Shown in pieces: positions 1-5,781 of a stretch of 10,166 bases of DNA. Source of the stretch: an uncultured Pseudomonadota bacterium. GTDB taxonomy: Bacteria > Desulfobacterota_B > Binatia > UBA9968. The notes under the pieces were generated by a model that saw nothing but the letters and a program-made list of their open reading frames with translations, was not told the origin of the DNA and ran no database searches. The stretch is taken from assembly GCA_946478635.1 (NCBI GenBank), contig CAMLCX010000146.1, forward strand, positions 1 through 10,166, written 5' to 3'. Within the stretch, counting starts at the first letter, position 1; every line of letters begins with the position of its first letter. The translations under genes were made by a program, and so were the position numbers.

Positions 1-51
1 ACGACGCCGCGGATATGAGCCGCGTGCTCTGACCAACTGAGCTACACCGCC
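1..51 (-). tRNA. tRNA-Met(CAT), elongator type, partial
   Basis: Read on the minus strand from 51, this gives a 7-base acceptor arm (GGCGGTG), TA, a D stem GCTC/GAGC with the AGTTGGTCA loop, an anticodon stem CGCGG/CCGCG and the loop CTCATAT with anticodon CAT. The variable loop follows, then the first bases of the T arm, and the gene runs off the window edge. The D-loop and the CTCATAT loop look like elongator tRNA-Met. A tRNA-Ile with lysidine-modified CAT is less likely but cannot be excluded without the 3' half. It is co-directional with the phosphoesterase gene 32 bases upstream. Confidence 0.9.
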
Positions 52-83
52 GGGGTATCAAAGCGTGCACACGCGAAAGAAGA

Positions 84-812
84 TCAAGCGATAAAAGCGG
101 AGGAGGAACTCCACTTGCGCTCCGCCGAGGTTCGATGGATTCGCTTTCTTCCTCGGCTGATCTGGAAAAGGACTTTCTCATCTAGCTCAAGGCAAGTCAA
201 CATATTGCCGTAAACCAGTCCCGTATCCAAGCCGACTTTATAAGGAAGATCGAAAAACACCGTCGGTTGGGGTGTATGTCCAAAAAGCACCGTGTAGGGG
301 AGTGAGTGGGAACGGTAAATAAACGTGTTCCTGATCCAGAAGAATTCCTCATCGGTTTGCTCCGCCAATGTTTTTTGCGGGTTGATGCCTGCGTGAACGC
401 AAAAAAAGGAGTCTGTCGCATGGCAATGAGCAAGCGTTTGAAAGAAATCCAAATGCTCGGACGGCATGGCCGCCGACGCGTTCTCAGCGGTTGCCTCATC
501 TGGGTTAAGCCCATAGCTGGCCAGCGTCGATTTCCCGCCATTTGCCAAAAACATCTCGCCATGCTGACCGCTATAGCCGAGGTAGGAAAGCAGCATATCC
601 TCGTGGTTGCCTTTGAGAAAAACGAAGTCAATAAAACCGCAGGTTTGCCGAAGCCCCAGCAAATACGAAATGACTCGGCAGGAATCCGGACCCCGGTCGA
701 TGTAATCGCCGAGAAAGATCACCTGGTCGCCCTTTGCCAGAGGCAGGGATTCGATCAGCCGGCTGAGCTCAGCAACGCAGCCGTGAATATCGCCGATCAC
801 GTAACGGGCCAT
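84..812 (-). CDS. PPP-family metallophosphoesterase (serine/threonine phosphatase-like)
   Basis: A 242-residue soluble protein with the full set of calcineurin-like PPP motifs: GDIHG at residues 7-11, GDYIDRG at 35-41, KGNHE at 67-71, HAG at 140-142 and FGHT at 177-180. The predicted two-metal ligands are D8, H10, D36, N69, H140 and H179, with D39, R40 and H70 as catalytic or phosphate-binding residues. Family members such as the bacteriophage lambda and PrpA/PrpE phosphatases remove phosphate from proteins or small molecules. The substrate cannot be read from sequence; bis(nucleosyl)tetraphosphatase activity is also possible in this family. No signal peptide is visible, so it is probably cytoplasmic. 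The ATG at 812 is preceded by an AGGA about 7 bases away. It stands alone, with a tRNA gene downstream and no obvious kinase partner. Confidence 0.88.
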   Translation of the reverse strand: MARYVIGDIHGCVAELSRLIESLPLAKGDQVIFLGDYIDRGPDSCRVISYLLGLRQTCGFIDFVFLKGNHEDMLLSYLGYSGQHGEMFLANGGKSTLASYGLNPDEATAENASAAMPSEHLDFFQTLAHCHATDSFFCVHAGINPQKTLAEQTDEEFFWIRNTFIYRSHSLPYTVLFGHTPQPTVFFDLPYKVGLDTGLVYGNMLTCLELDEKVLFQISRGRKRIHRTSAERKWSSSSAFIA

Positions 813-914
813 GAAAGAATCCTAAGCTACTAAACGCATCGGTGCAATGACTCGAACCGAGTGGAAAAATCGACAAAGTCCAGCTATCATCTCCTGAATT
901 GGAAGCGATTATTT

Positions 915-1313
915 ATGAAAGTCCGCGAAATGTATTCAAGCTGGTTGCTGCTCTCGGGGGTGATCTGCTTGATTATGGGTGTGGGGAATTGGATGATTGG
1001 AGCCGTCCAAACATCGAAGTATCAAGCTTTGTTGTTCAAGACCGCGCGCACCGGACTGGAAGAAAATTACCGAAACTTTCAGGAACTCGATCATCAGAAA
1101 AATGAAGAGGTGCTCCGGCGCATCAACGAAGACCGCGAAAAATTTAATGGAGCCCGGGTAAAACTCAATTTCTTCTTCGTTGTGCTGGCCGGTGGGCGAG
1201 TGTTATTTGTTCTGGGCGCGGTGTTGTCGTTGATTGCCTTGGTGCGCTTGATTCGGCGCGATACGCGGCTAAAAATCAAACGGCTAACAGAGTCGGAAGG
1301 GAAGGTTGGCTGA
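915..1313 (+). CDS. small two-segment membrane protein, unknown function
   Basis: I do not recognise this gene. From the ATG at 915 it encodes about 132 residues. There is a hydrophobic segment at about residues 9-30, a polar and charged stretch at about 35-80 rich in E, K, R and N that is probably helical, a second hydrophobic segment at about 84-110, and a basic tail (RLIRRDTRLKIKR). The likely topology puts both ends in the cytoplasm and the charged middle outside. A GTG at 861 would open the same frame 18 codons earlier, but it lacks a clear ribosome binding site, whereas GGAAG lies about 9 bases before the ATG at 915. It converges on the homoserine kinase gene with only 7 bases between the two stops. 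Coding is supported by its length and membrane pattern, not by homology. Confidence 0.6.
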   Translation: MKVREMYSSWLLLSGVICLIMGVGNWMIGAVQTSKYQALLFKTARTGLEENYRNFQELDHQKNEEVLRRINEDREKFNGARVKLNFFFVVLAGGRVLFVLGAVLSLIALVRLIRRDTRLKIKRLTESEGKVG

Positions 1314-1320
1314 CGAAAAC

Positions 1321-2343
1321 CTACTTTGAGGGTTTGGATTTTTGATATTTACGATAATCGTAACCCGTAGCCATGGCCAAGAGGATGTCTTCCATGCCTC
1401 CGCTCTTTTCGCGTCGCAAGATCAACAGCCGATCGTAGAATTCCTTAAAATCTTTGTAAACACGCTGGCTTTCGTCCGCGCTGCGAAGATAAAAATCCTT
1501 GACCCGTGTGACGGTAAAGCGCAATGCGGAAAAGCGCAGCTCGTTGGGAAAGGAGTCCCATTCCGGCAAAGATAGCGGACGCAAGCTCTCGTAACCCGAT
1601 ATCAGCGCCTCAAATCGATCGATTTGAAATCGCTCTTCGACAAAACAGAGCGCATTCACGGCAGTCGCGAGATCGTAAATAAGCTTCCCTCGACACGCGG
1701 CCTCGAAATCCATTACTCCCGTTAGCCGATTGCCCTTGAATTTTACATTGTCGGGAAAGAGATCGCCGTGAATGATGCCCTTGGGCAAGTTATTGTCCAG
1801 ATAATTTTCCAGATACGAAAACTCGTCATCAAGAACCCTGACGATATTTTTGAGGTGAGAGGGCAGCTGGCGCCTCACCTCGCGATAAATCGCGACGATT
1901 CGATTGAATCCAAAGCGATTATCGATGCCTTTCTTGTAGCTCCGGCCGATCAAGTGAAGATTGGCCAAGCTGTGGCCCAGCGCACTGAGATGCGTCGTGT
2001 TGATTGATTCGGCCGGCAACTCGTTGCCGTCAAGATAACGCGTTACGGTAAGGCACTTCCCTTGAAATTCGATATGAAAGCGTCCGTTCTTTGTCTTAAG
2101 GGGTTGTAAGCAAGGGAAGTTCTGTTTGCGCAGATGTAAGAGTAAGTCGAGTTCTTGTTTTACCTCAATTTCACTTTTGACTTCATCGATTTTAAGAAAG
2201 TATTTTCCCCGCTTGGTCTCGATTAAATAATGGGAGTTCACCGAGCCGTTTCTAATCCCGGTGAATGAGACGAGATCGCCGAGAGTGAACTCATCGACGA
2301 TTTTTCCGATATCCCTTTTTGAAAGCGTGGTGTATATGGCCAT
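1321..2343 (-). CDS. thrB: homoserine kinase, type II (APH fold)
   Basis: A 340-residue protein of the aminoglycoside phosphotransferase/choline kinase fold. It phosphorylates homoserine with ATP on the way to threonine. The N-terminus (MAIYTTLS..., then LGDLVSFTGIRNGSVNSHYL at 21-40) follows the ThrB2 pattern, in which a G-I-x-x-G-x-x-N-S-x-Y motif forms the nucleotide loop. K51 in YFLKI is the likely ATP-binding lysine. The catalytic loop is HGDLFPDN at 192-199 (D194, N199), and the metal-binding aspartate is D212 in MDFE. YDLATAVNALC at 223-233 is also typical of the family. It is slightly longer than the usual 315-320 residues because of a basic C-terminal tail. Related kinases of the same fold, such as methylthioribose or choline kinase, are the main alternative. 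GAGG about 10-12 bases before the ATG and a good promoter support this start. No other threonine genes are in view. Confidence 0.8.
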   Translation of the reverse strand: MAIYTTLSKRDIGKIVDEFTLGDLVSFTGIRNGSVNSHYLIETKRGKYFLKIDEVKSEIEVKQELDLLLHLRKQNFPCLQPLKTKNGRFHIEFQGKCLTVTRYLDGNELPAESINTTHLSALGHSLANLHLIGRSYKKGIDNRFGFNRIVAIYREVRRQLPSHLKNIVRVLDDEFSYLENYLDNNLPKGIIHGDLFPDNVKFKGNRLTGVMDFEAACRGKLIYDLATAVNALCFVEERFQIDRFEALISGYESLRPLSLPEWDSFPNELRFSALRFTVTRVKDFYLRSADESQRVYKDFKEFYDRLLILRREKSGGMEDILLAMATGYDYRKYQKSKPSK

Positions 2344-2395
2344 TGGCCAGTTGTCCTCAGTTCCGCTCGGTGTCTAACGTCACCTAACTAGGCTA

Positions 2396-2424
2396 TTTAT
2401 AACGAAAAATTGCCACGACGTCAA
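2396..2424 (-). promoter_or_regulatory. sigma70-type promoter for homoserine kinase
   Basis: On the minus strand, TTGACG (2424-2419) is followed by exactly 17 bases and then TATAAA (2401-2396). Transcription would start near 2389, giving a leader of roughly 45 bases before the ATG at 2343. The surrounding bases are A/T-rich. The match to the consensus is seen in the sequence; activity is inferred. Confidence 0.65.
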
Positions 2425-2761
2425 GATGTCAAATAATTTATCTTGTTATTTCCAATAGTTTAACATGGTTTTAAAAGTTATAATTGAGTTGTATTGGAAC
2501 TGAAAATGCGACATGGGGGAGTCCCGAAAGAGCATTCTGGCAGTGGCCAGAGAGTTTCAAGGGGCTTGATTTCATACAGCCTGACCAGTTTAGATTCATT
2601 CGATCTGTGGTTTCAGGTTTCTTCCCACCGGACGCGTATTTGCCGTTTCTGGGATCGCTCGGCAAGCTAGGAGATGCGGATGAAGCATCCTAATGCTGCG
2701 CAAAGGGTACCGTTTCTGAGCGAACAAAAGGGCGGATGGTTACGCAAATCATGTTTTTTTC

Positions 2762-2791
2762 TTGACAATGACTGCCAGCATTTCCTAATCT
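2762..2791 (+). promoter_or_regulatory. possible promoter for the cold-shock gene
   Basis: A perfect -35 hexamer TTGACA (2762-2767) is followed after 18 bases by TAATCT (2786-2791), which matches only half of the -10 consensus. If used, it would give an untranslated leader of about 180 bases before the ATG at 2977. Long leaders are known for cspA-type genes. The weak -10 makes this uncertain. Confidence 0.25.
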
Positions 2792-2929
2792 CGCCCCGCG
2801 ATTTCAGCATTGGTCTTAGACGATTCGTTGACGAGCTGTCGGTTAGGATAGGCCCTGATCTTAACGAGTTCTGAGAATGGATGAGACCCAAAATTTGACT
2901 CGGAGCGACTTGGGGCCGGCGCGTGACTT

Positions 2930-2960
2930 CATGCGCATTGGGATCACTATCATGCGCATG
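2930..2960 (+). promoter_or_regulatory. hairpin from two CATGCGCAT copies before the csp ribosome binding site
   Basis: CATGCGCAT at 2930-2938 can pair perfectly over 9 bp with ATGCGCATG at 2952-2960, leaving a 13-base loop. The stem ends two bases before AAGGAGGT (2963-2970). Because the core ATGCGCAT is itself a palindrome, the element is at once a direct and an inverted repeat. In RNA it would sit against the ribosome binding site without covering it. In DNA the two palindromes, 21 bases apart (about two helical turns), could be an operator pair. The pairing is seen in the sequence; the role is inferred. Confidence 0.5.
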
Positions 2961-2962
2961 CC

Positions 2963-2970
2963 AAGGAGGT
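2963..2970 (+). promoter_or_regulatory. strong ribosome binding site for the cold-shock gene
   Basis: AAGGAGGT is a near-perfect anti-16S complement, 6 bases before the ATG at 2977. It decides the start of the cold-shock protein in favour of the canonical [10 protein letters not shown]-terminus over an in-frame ATG at 2923. Confidence 0.85.
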
Positions 2971-2976
2971 TGGGAG

Positions 2977-3177
2977 ATGGCCGCTGGTAAGGTTAAGTGG
3001 TTCAACAACGCGAAGGGATACGGTTTCATCGAAAAGGAAGGTGGTGGCGATGTGTTTGTTCATTATAGCGCCATTCAGGGCGAAGGATTTAAGACACTGA
3101 ACGAGGGCGAAACTGTTGAGTTTGAGATTGCTCAAGGAGATAAGGGACCGCAAGCAGTCAACGTGGTCAAAATATGA
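2977..3177 (+). CDS. cold-shock protein, CspA family
   Basis: A 66-residue single cold-shock (OB-fold) domain that binds single-stranded RNA and DNA in the cytoplasm and acts as an RNA chaperone. The N-terminus [18 protein letters not shown] carries the RNP1 motif (KGYGFI, 13-18). RNP2 is VFVHY at 26-30, and [15 protein letters not shown] at 31-45 and QAVNVVKI at the end are typical. The nucleic-acid-binding aromatics W8, F9, F17, F27, H29 and F38 are all present. The length is normal for the family. An ATG at 2923 would add 18 residues unlike any Csp and is passed over for the strong ribosome binding site at 2963-2970. It is probably monocistronic or loosely linked to nuoB, which starts 145 bases downstream. 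The hairpin just upstream suggests control at the RNA or operator level. Confidence 0.95.
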   Translation: MAAGKVKWFNNAKGYGFIEKEGGGDVFVHYSAIQGEGFKTLNEGETVEFEIAQGDKGPQAVNVVKI

Positions 3178-3276
3178 ATCGTCATTTTCGGCTCGGTGGC
3201 CTGCCCATGCCTCAGGGGTGATCCATTGTCGCGATCTGTGGAGTTTCAGTTAAGCTCAACCGGTGGTTCAAAGGGT

Positions 3277-3300
3277 CGGGAGTGTGGCTGACACGTCCCG
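3277..3300 (+). promoter_or_regulatory. imperfect hairpin in the nuoB leader
   Basis: CGGGAGTGT (3277-3285) can pair with ACAC-G-TCCCG (3291-3300), with one bulged G and a 5-base loop. It lies 22 bases before the nuoB ATG. No T-run follows, so it is not a standard terminator. The stem is visible; any role in separating csp from nuoB or tuning nuoB translation is a guess. Confidence 0.3.
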
Positions 3301-3321
3301 CAGTAGCAAAAGCCCGGGGAA

Positions 3322-3849
3322 ATGATACAAAACATTATCATGGACCAAAGTCACAAGTTGGCACAGTCACGCTTTGGCCAGGACCAGCTCCTGGCTGAGA
3401 CGGTCGTCCTGACACGATTGGATAAGGCGGTCGGTTGGGCGCGCAAGTATTCGCTGTTCCCGTATCCCTTTGCTACCGCGTGTTGCGCGATGGAGTATAT
3501 GTCGTTATCGATGTCGCCCTACGATATCGACCGCTTCGGCGCACTGCTGCCGCGTTTTAGCCCGAGACAAGCGGATCTGTTGATGGTGATCGGGACCGTC
3601 AACCATAAACTCTCGCCGGTGCTCAAGCGCGTTTACGAGCAGATGTCCGAGCCCAAGTGGGTAATGGCGTTTGGCGCTTGCGCGGCGAGCGGAGGGTTCT
3701 ACGACAATTATGCGACGGTCCAAGGGATCGATCGCATCATTCCCGTCGATGTCTACGTGCCGGGTTGCCCGCCTCGACCGGAAGCGGTTCTCGACGGTCT
3801 CATGGAACTGCAAGGACGCATCGCTGCGCAGAAGCAGCCGCTCAACTGA
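3322..3849 (+). CDS. nuoB: NADH-quinone oxidoreductase subunit B (NuoB), isolated copy
   Basis: A 175-residue homologue of the Complex I subunit that holds the terminal [4Fe-4S] cluster N2 and hands electrons to the quinone. The family pattern is complete: YPFATACCAMEYMS at 48-61 with the tandem cysteines C54 and C55, GTVNHKLSPVLKRVYEQM at 91-108, GACAASGGFYDNYATVQG at 118-135 with C120, and VDVYVPGCPPRPE at 142-154 with C149. The four cluster ligands are therefore all there. The protein sits at the membrane-arm junction on the cytoplasmic side. A second ATG at residue 7 is an alternative start. The context is odd: nuoB is normally between nuoA and nuoC, but here a cold-shock gene precedes it and a small OB-fold-like gene follows 24 bases later. 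Either the Complex I genes are scattered in this genome or this is an extra copy. Confidence 0.93.
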   Translation: MIQNIIMDQSHKLAQSRFGQDQLLAETVVLTRLDKAVGWARKYSLFPYPFATACCAMEYMSLSMSPYDIDRFGALLPRFSPRQADLLMVIGTVNHKLSPVLKRVYEQMSEPKWVMAFGACAASGGFYDNYATVQGIDRIIPVDVYVPGCPPRPEAVLDGLMELQGRIAAQKQPLN

Positions 3850-3873
3850 TAGGAGCCGGTTTACCGCTAGATC

Positions 3874-4161
3874 ATGGCAGCAGAGGCGAAAGATCCACTG
3901 GTATCGGCGCGCGGTGATTTTTACCACCAGGGCCTTATCACGAAGCTATTCCCATCGAATAATACAGGTGTGGTTCGCACCGAGAGCGGCCGCGAGCTAA
4001 CATTTTCCTACGAACTGGTGATTCTTATCGGAGAGGCAAAATCTCCCCTTGATCTCAGAGTCGGCGAAGCAGTTGGATACGACTTGGGCTGGACTTCGAA
4101 CGGACTGCGGATTACAAAATTAAAGACCTATCCCGAGACGCCGGACCGGACATCTTCCTAG
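3874..4161 (+). CDS. small protein with degenerate cold-shock/OB-like fold
   Basis: A 95-residue protein I cannot assign to a named family. Residues 20-84 line up by eye with a cold-shock domain: GLITKLFPSNNTGVV corresponds to the GKVKWFNxxKGYGFI strand pair, GRELTFSYELVI to DVFVHYSAI, and LRVGEAVGYDL...GLRITKLK to [11 protein letters not shown]...QAVNVVKI. The aromatic residues that bind nucleic acid in true cold-shock proteins are mostly missing, so RNA binding may be lost. Ordinary small OB or SH3-like folds are the alternative. The ATG at 3874 is the first possible in frame, since a stop lies at 3868-3870. The only good ribosome binding site, AGGAG at 3851-3855, is 18 bases away, so translational coupling to nuoB is likely. 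It ends three bases from the stop of the convergent membrane protein gene. Confidence 0.65.
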   Translation: MAAEAKDPLVSARGDFYHQGLITKLFPSNNTGVVRTESGRELTFSYELVILIGEAKSPLDLRVGEAVGYDLGWTSNGLRITKLKTYPETPDRTSS

Positions 4162-4174
4162 CCGTCAAAACGGC
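4161..4174. terminator. small hairpin across two convergent stop codons
   Basis: GCCGT-CAAA-ACGGC forms a 5-bp stem with a 4-base loop exactly where the forward stop (4159-4161) and the reverse stop (4167-4165) meet. No T-run follows on either strand, so intrinsic termination would be weak at best. It is listed only as the sole candidate between the convergent genes. Confidence 0.2.
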
Positions 4175-4995
4175 AGGGACGCCAGCGCGAGGATCTGCCG
4201 TCCGAGTATTTCCCCGACGAAAACTCCAAGTAGCGCCATATAGAAAAGCCCGGTAGCGGCCATCGTGTGCGGTATCAGCAGGGTGCGCCAAATCATCCAG
4301 GACAAGATCGCCGGTGCGCCGTCGCCGACAATTCCGCGGGTGATCAACAAGGTTGAATGCCGCTGCCACAGCTGCTCCAGGGCCGTCACGCTTTGCGCCG
4401 TGCCGAGAAAATACAAGGCAAGCGGCGCGATTAAGAAAAATCCGCACTGGGCAATCAATGCCTTCACGAAAAACCGAAAAATACGGATGAAAGGCTCCAA
4501 GCTTTGGCCGGTGTCAATCAAATACCAATGGCCGATCAGCATCCCGACAGTGACACTTCCGAGCAACAGGGCTGACAAAAAAAACGACGCCGGATAGATC
4601 AGAGCTTCGAGCGAAACCAACGGGCCATCGTAAAAGCTATGAACGCTGAATATGAGGCCGGCAAATCCGGCCAAAATACTGGTCGCAAAGCTTCGCGCTC
4701 GGAACTCCTGTCGTTCGCTCCACAACGAAACCATGTAACACGAGAAAGAAATGACAAATGCGGCATGGAAGAAAATCTCCAGACCGATGCCCCAACTCAG
4801 GCCCTTGGTCAAAGACTGGGCGTAGAGCGCGCTTTTGCCCCACAGGCCGATTAACGCAAGGACATAGAGCACGCCCGCGGTGGACTTGTAGAACCCGCGT
4901 TCGATTTCGTGAAACGGCGTGCCCGCCAAGGCGAAGAGACCGCCCAGACCGACTTGATAAAAGAAAATCAAGAAACTGCTGGAAAAGCCGCGCAT
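4165..4995 (-). CDS. polytopic membrane protein, unknown function, coupled to menG/ubiE
   Basis: A 276-residue protein with about eight hydrophobic segments, at roughly residues 5-25, 38-56, 69-91, 103-121, 132-155, 174-196, 224-240 and 246-265. I cannot name the family. Visible marks are histidines in or near the membrane segments (H77, H119, H156, H243), a GHWYLIDTG motif at 155-163 at the end of segment five, and a long loop at about 200-222. Several membrane histidines would suit heme or quinone binding, but this is not shown. The ATG at 4995 follows the methyltransferase stop with only four bases between them, so the two are translated from one message and probably coupled. The genes upstream make a prenyl chain and methylate a quinone ring, which points to a role in quinone metabolism or a quinone-linked membrane complex. 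Confidence 0.8.
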   Translation of the reverse strand: MRGFSSSFLIFFYQVGLGGLFALAGTPFHEIERGFYKSTAGVLYVLALIGLWGKSALYAQSLTKGLSWGIGLEIFFHAAFVISFSCYMVSLWSERQEFRARSFATSILAGFAGLIFSVHSFYDGPLVSLEALIYPASFFLSALLLGSVTVGMLIGHWYLIDTGQSLEPFIRIFRFFVKALIAQCGFFLIAPLALYFLGTAQSVTALEQLWQRHSTLLITRGIVGDGAPAILSWMIWRTLLIPHTMAATGLFYMALLGVFVGEILGRQILALASLPF

Positions 4996-4999
4996 GAAA

Positions 5000-5734
5000 T
5001 TAGCCGCTCTCGGCGGTGTTAGTTTTAACGGCGCTGAGCAGGCACACCGCGCCGCTCAAGAATTTGCGCAGCTTCACTTCTTTAAAACCGGCCTGCTCGA
5101 TCAACGCAGCGATTGTTTCGGGAGGGTGAAACTGGCGAACCGAATCGGATAAATACTGGTAAGCGGCGCGATCCCGCGCCAGCAAAGCGCCGATCCGGGG
5201 CATGAAGCAATGGAAATAGACCGAGTATAGCGCGGAAAACCAGCTCGGAGACGGTGGAAACATATCGAGCGAAACAAACCTGCCACCGGGTTTGAGCACT
5301 CTATGGGTTTCACCGAACAGAAGGGGCAAGTCGGAGACATTACGCAGCACAAATGCCGACATGGCGCTGTCGAATGTAGCGTTTTTAAAAGGCACATTCA
5401 TCGCGTTGCCCATGACAAAGACGGCGCGCGCGCCGTGTGCAATCCGCTGACGCTTGGTGCAAGCCAAACGCAACATCTCAATCGAGAAATCCAGGCCGAC
5501 AAACTTGCCCGCGCCCTTGGCCGCCTTCGCCGCATCAAATATCAGATCGCCGGTGCCAGTGCCGATATCGAGGATATGCGGATTCGCTCCGGCAAGCGCC
5601 GCATGGATCACCTGTTGTCTCCACCTGGCATCGAAGCGAAAGCTGATAACCCGGTTGAGCAAGTCATAACGACCGGAAATCCGGTCGAACATGGTTTGAA
5701 CGGTTTGATCGCGCGAAGGATTTGAAGCAAGCAT
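5000..5734 (-). CDS. demethylmenaquinone/ubiquinone C-methyltransferase (UbiE/MenG family)
   Basis: A 244-residue SAM-dependent methyltransferase that methylates the ring of a prenylated quinol precursor, the last step of menaquinone synthesis or one of the late ubiquinone steps. The N-terminal signature MFDRISGRYDLLNRVISF (15-32) is specific to UbiE/MenG. The SAM site is ILDIGTGTGD (54-63), with acidic D82 in GLDFS binding the ribose. Further marks are FVLRNVSD (128-135), HRVLKPGG (144-151) and YQYLSDSVRQF (192-202). Length is normal for the family. Menaquinone is the likelier product because the window has no other ubiquinone gene, but the family acts on both, so I leave the symbol open (menG or ubiE). 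It lies 47 bases after the polyprenyl synthase gene and four bases before the membrane protein gene, all on the minus strand. Confidence 0.92.
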   Translation of the reverse strand: MLASNPSRDQTVQTMFDRISGRYDLLNRVISFRFDARWRQQVIHAALAGANPHILDIGTGTGDLIFDAAKAAKGAGKFVGLDFSIEMLRLACTKRQRIAHGARAVFVMGNAMNVPFKNATFDSAMSAFVLRNVSDLPLLFGETHRVLKPGGRFVSLDMFPPSPSWFSALYSVYFHCFMPRIGALLARDRAAYQYLSDSVRQFHPPETIAALIEQAGFKEVKLRKFLSGAVCLLSAVKTNTAESG

Positions 5735-5781
5735 CTCTGTGGAGAATGCAGACGCCGGGAGCGATGATGCGCGCAGCGAAA

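Larger units (their letters stand above)
2344..2976. other. 633-base intergenic region without a convincing gene
   Basis: Apart from the minus-strand homoserine kinase promoter at 2396-2424, I see no gene I can support here. Short open frames exist on both strands (for example 2484-2693 and 2674-2874 forward, 3029-2667 reverse). They overlap each other, lack good start signals and encode no motif I know. 2395-2490 is strongly A/T-rich and contains a TATAAT at 2479-2484 without a matching -35. A TTGACA occurs at 2762-2767. The last 50 bases hold a palindromic hairpin and a strong ribosome binding site for the cold-shock gene. The stretch 2490-2900 could be a long leader, a small RNA or a decayed gene. 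Confidence 0.5.

Noticed and set aside
306..833. 175-codon forward frame opposite the phosphoesterase
   Set aside because: It is a shadow of the minus-strand gene, which has all the PPP motifs; this frame has no recognisable domain.
861..914. GTG start for the two-segment membrane protein
   Set aside because: No ribosome binding site precedes it, whereas GGAAG lies at a good distance from the ATG at 915. It remains a possible alternative start.
2479..2484. Perfect TATAAT suggesting a forward promoter
   Set aside because: No -35 box at 16-19 bases and no extended -10. In such A/T-rich DNA a chance match is likely, so it is not listed as a promoter.
2923..2976. Upstream in-frame ATG that would lengthen the cold-shock protein by 18 residues
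   Set aside because: The extension is unlike any cold-shock protein, and the near-perfect AAGGAGGT is correctly spaced for the ATG at 2977.
2667..3029. 120-codon reverse frame in the intergenic region
   Set aside because: It runs antisense into the cold-shock gene, has no family motif and no clear ribosome binding site.
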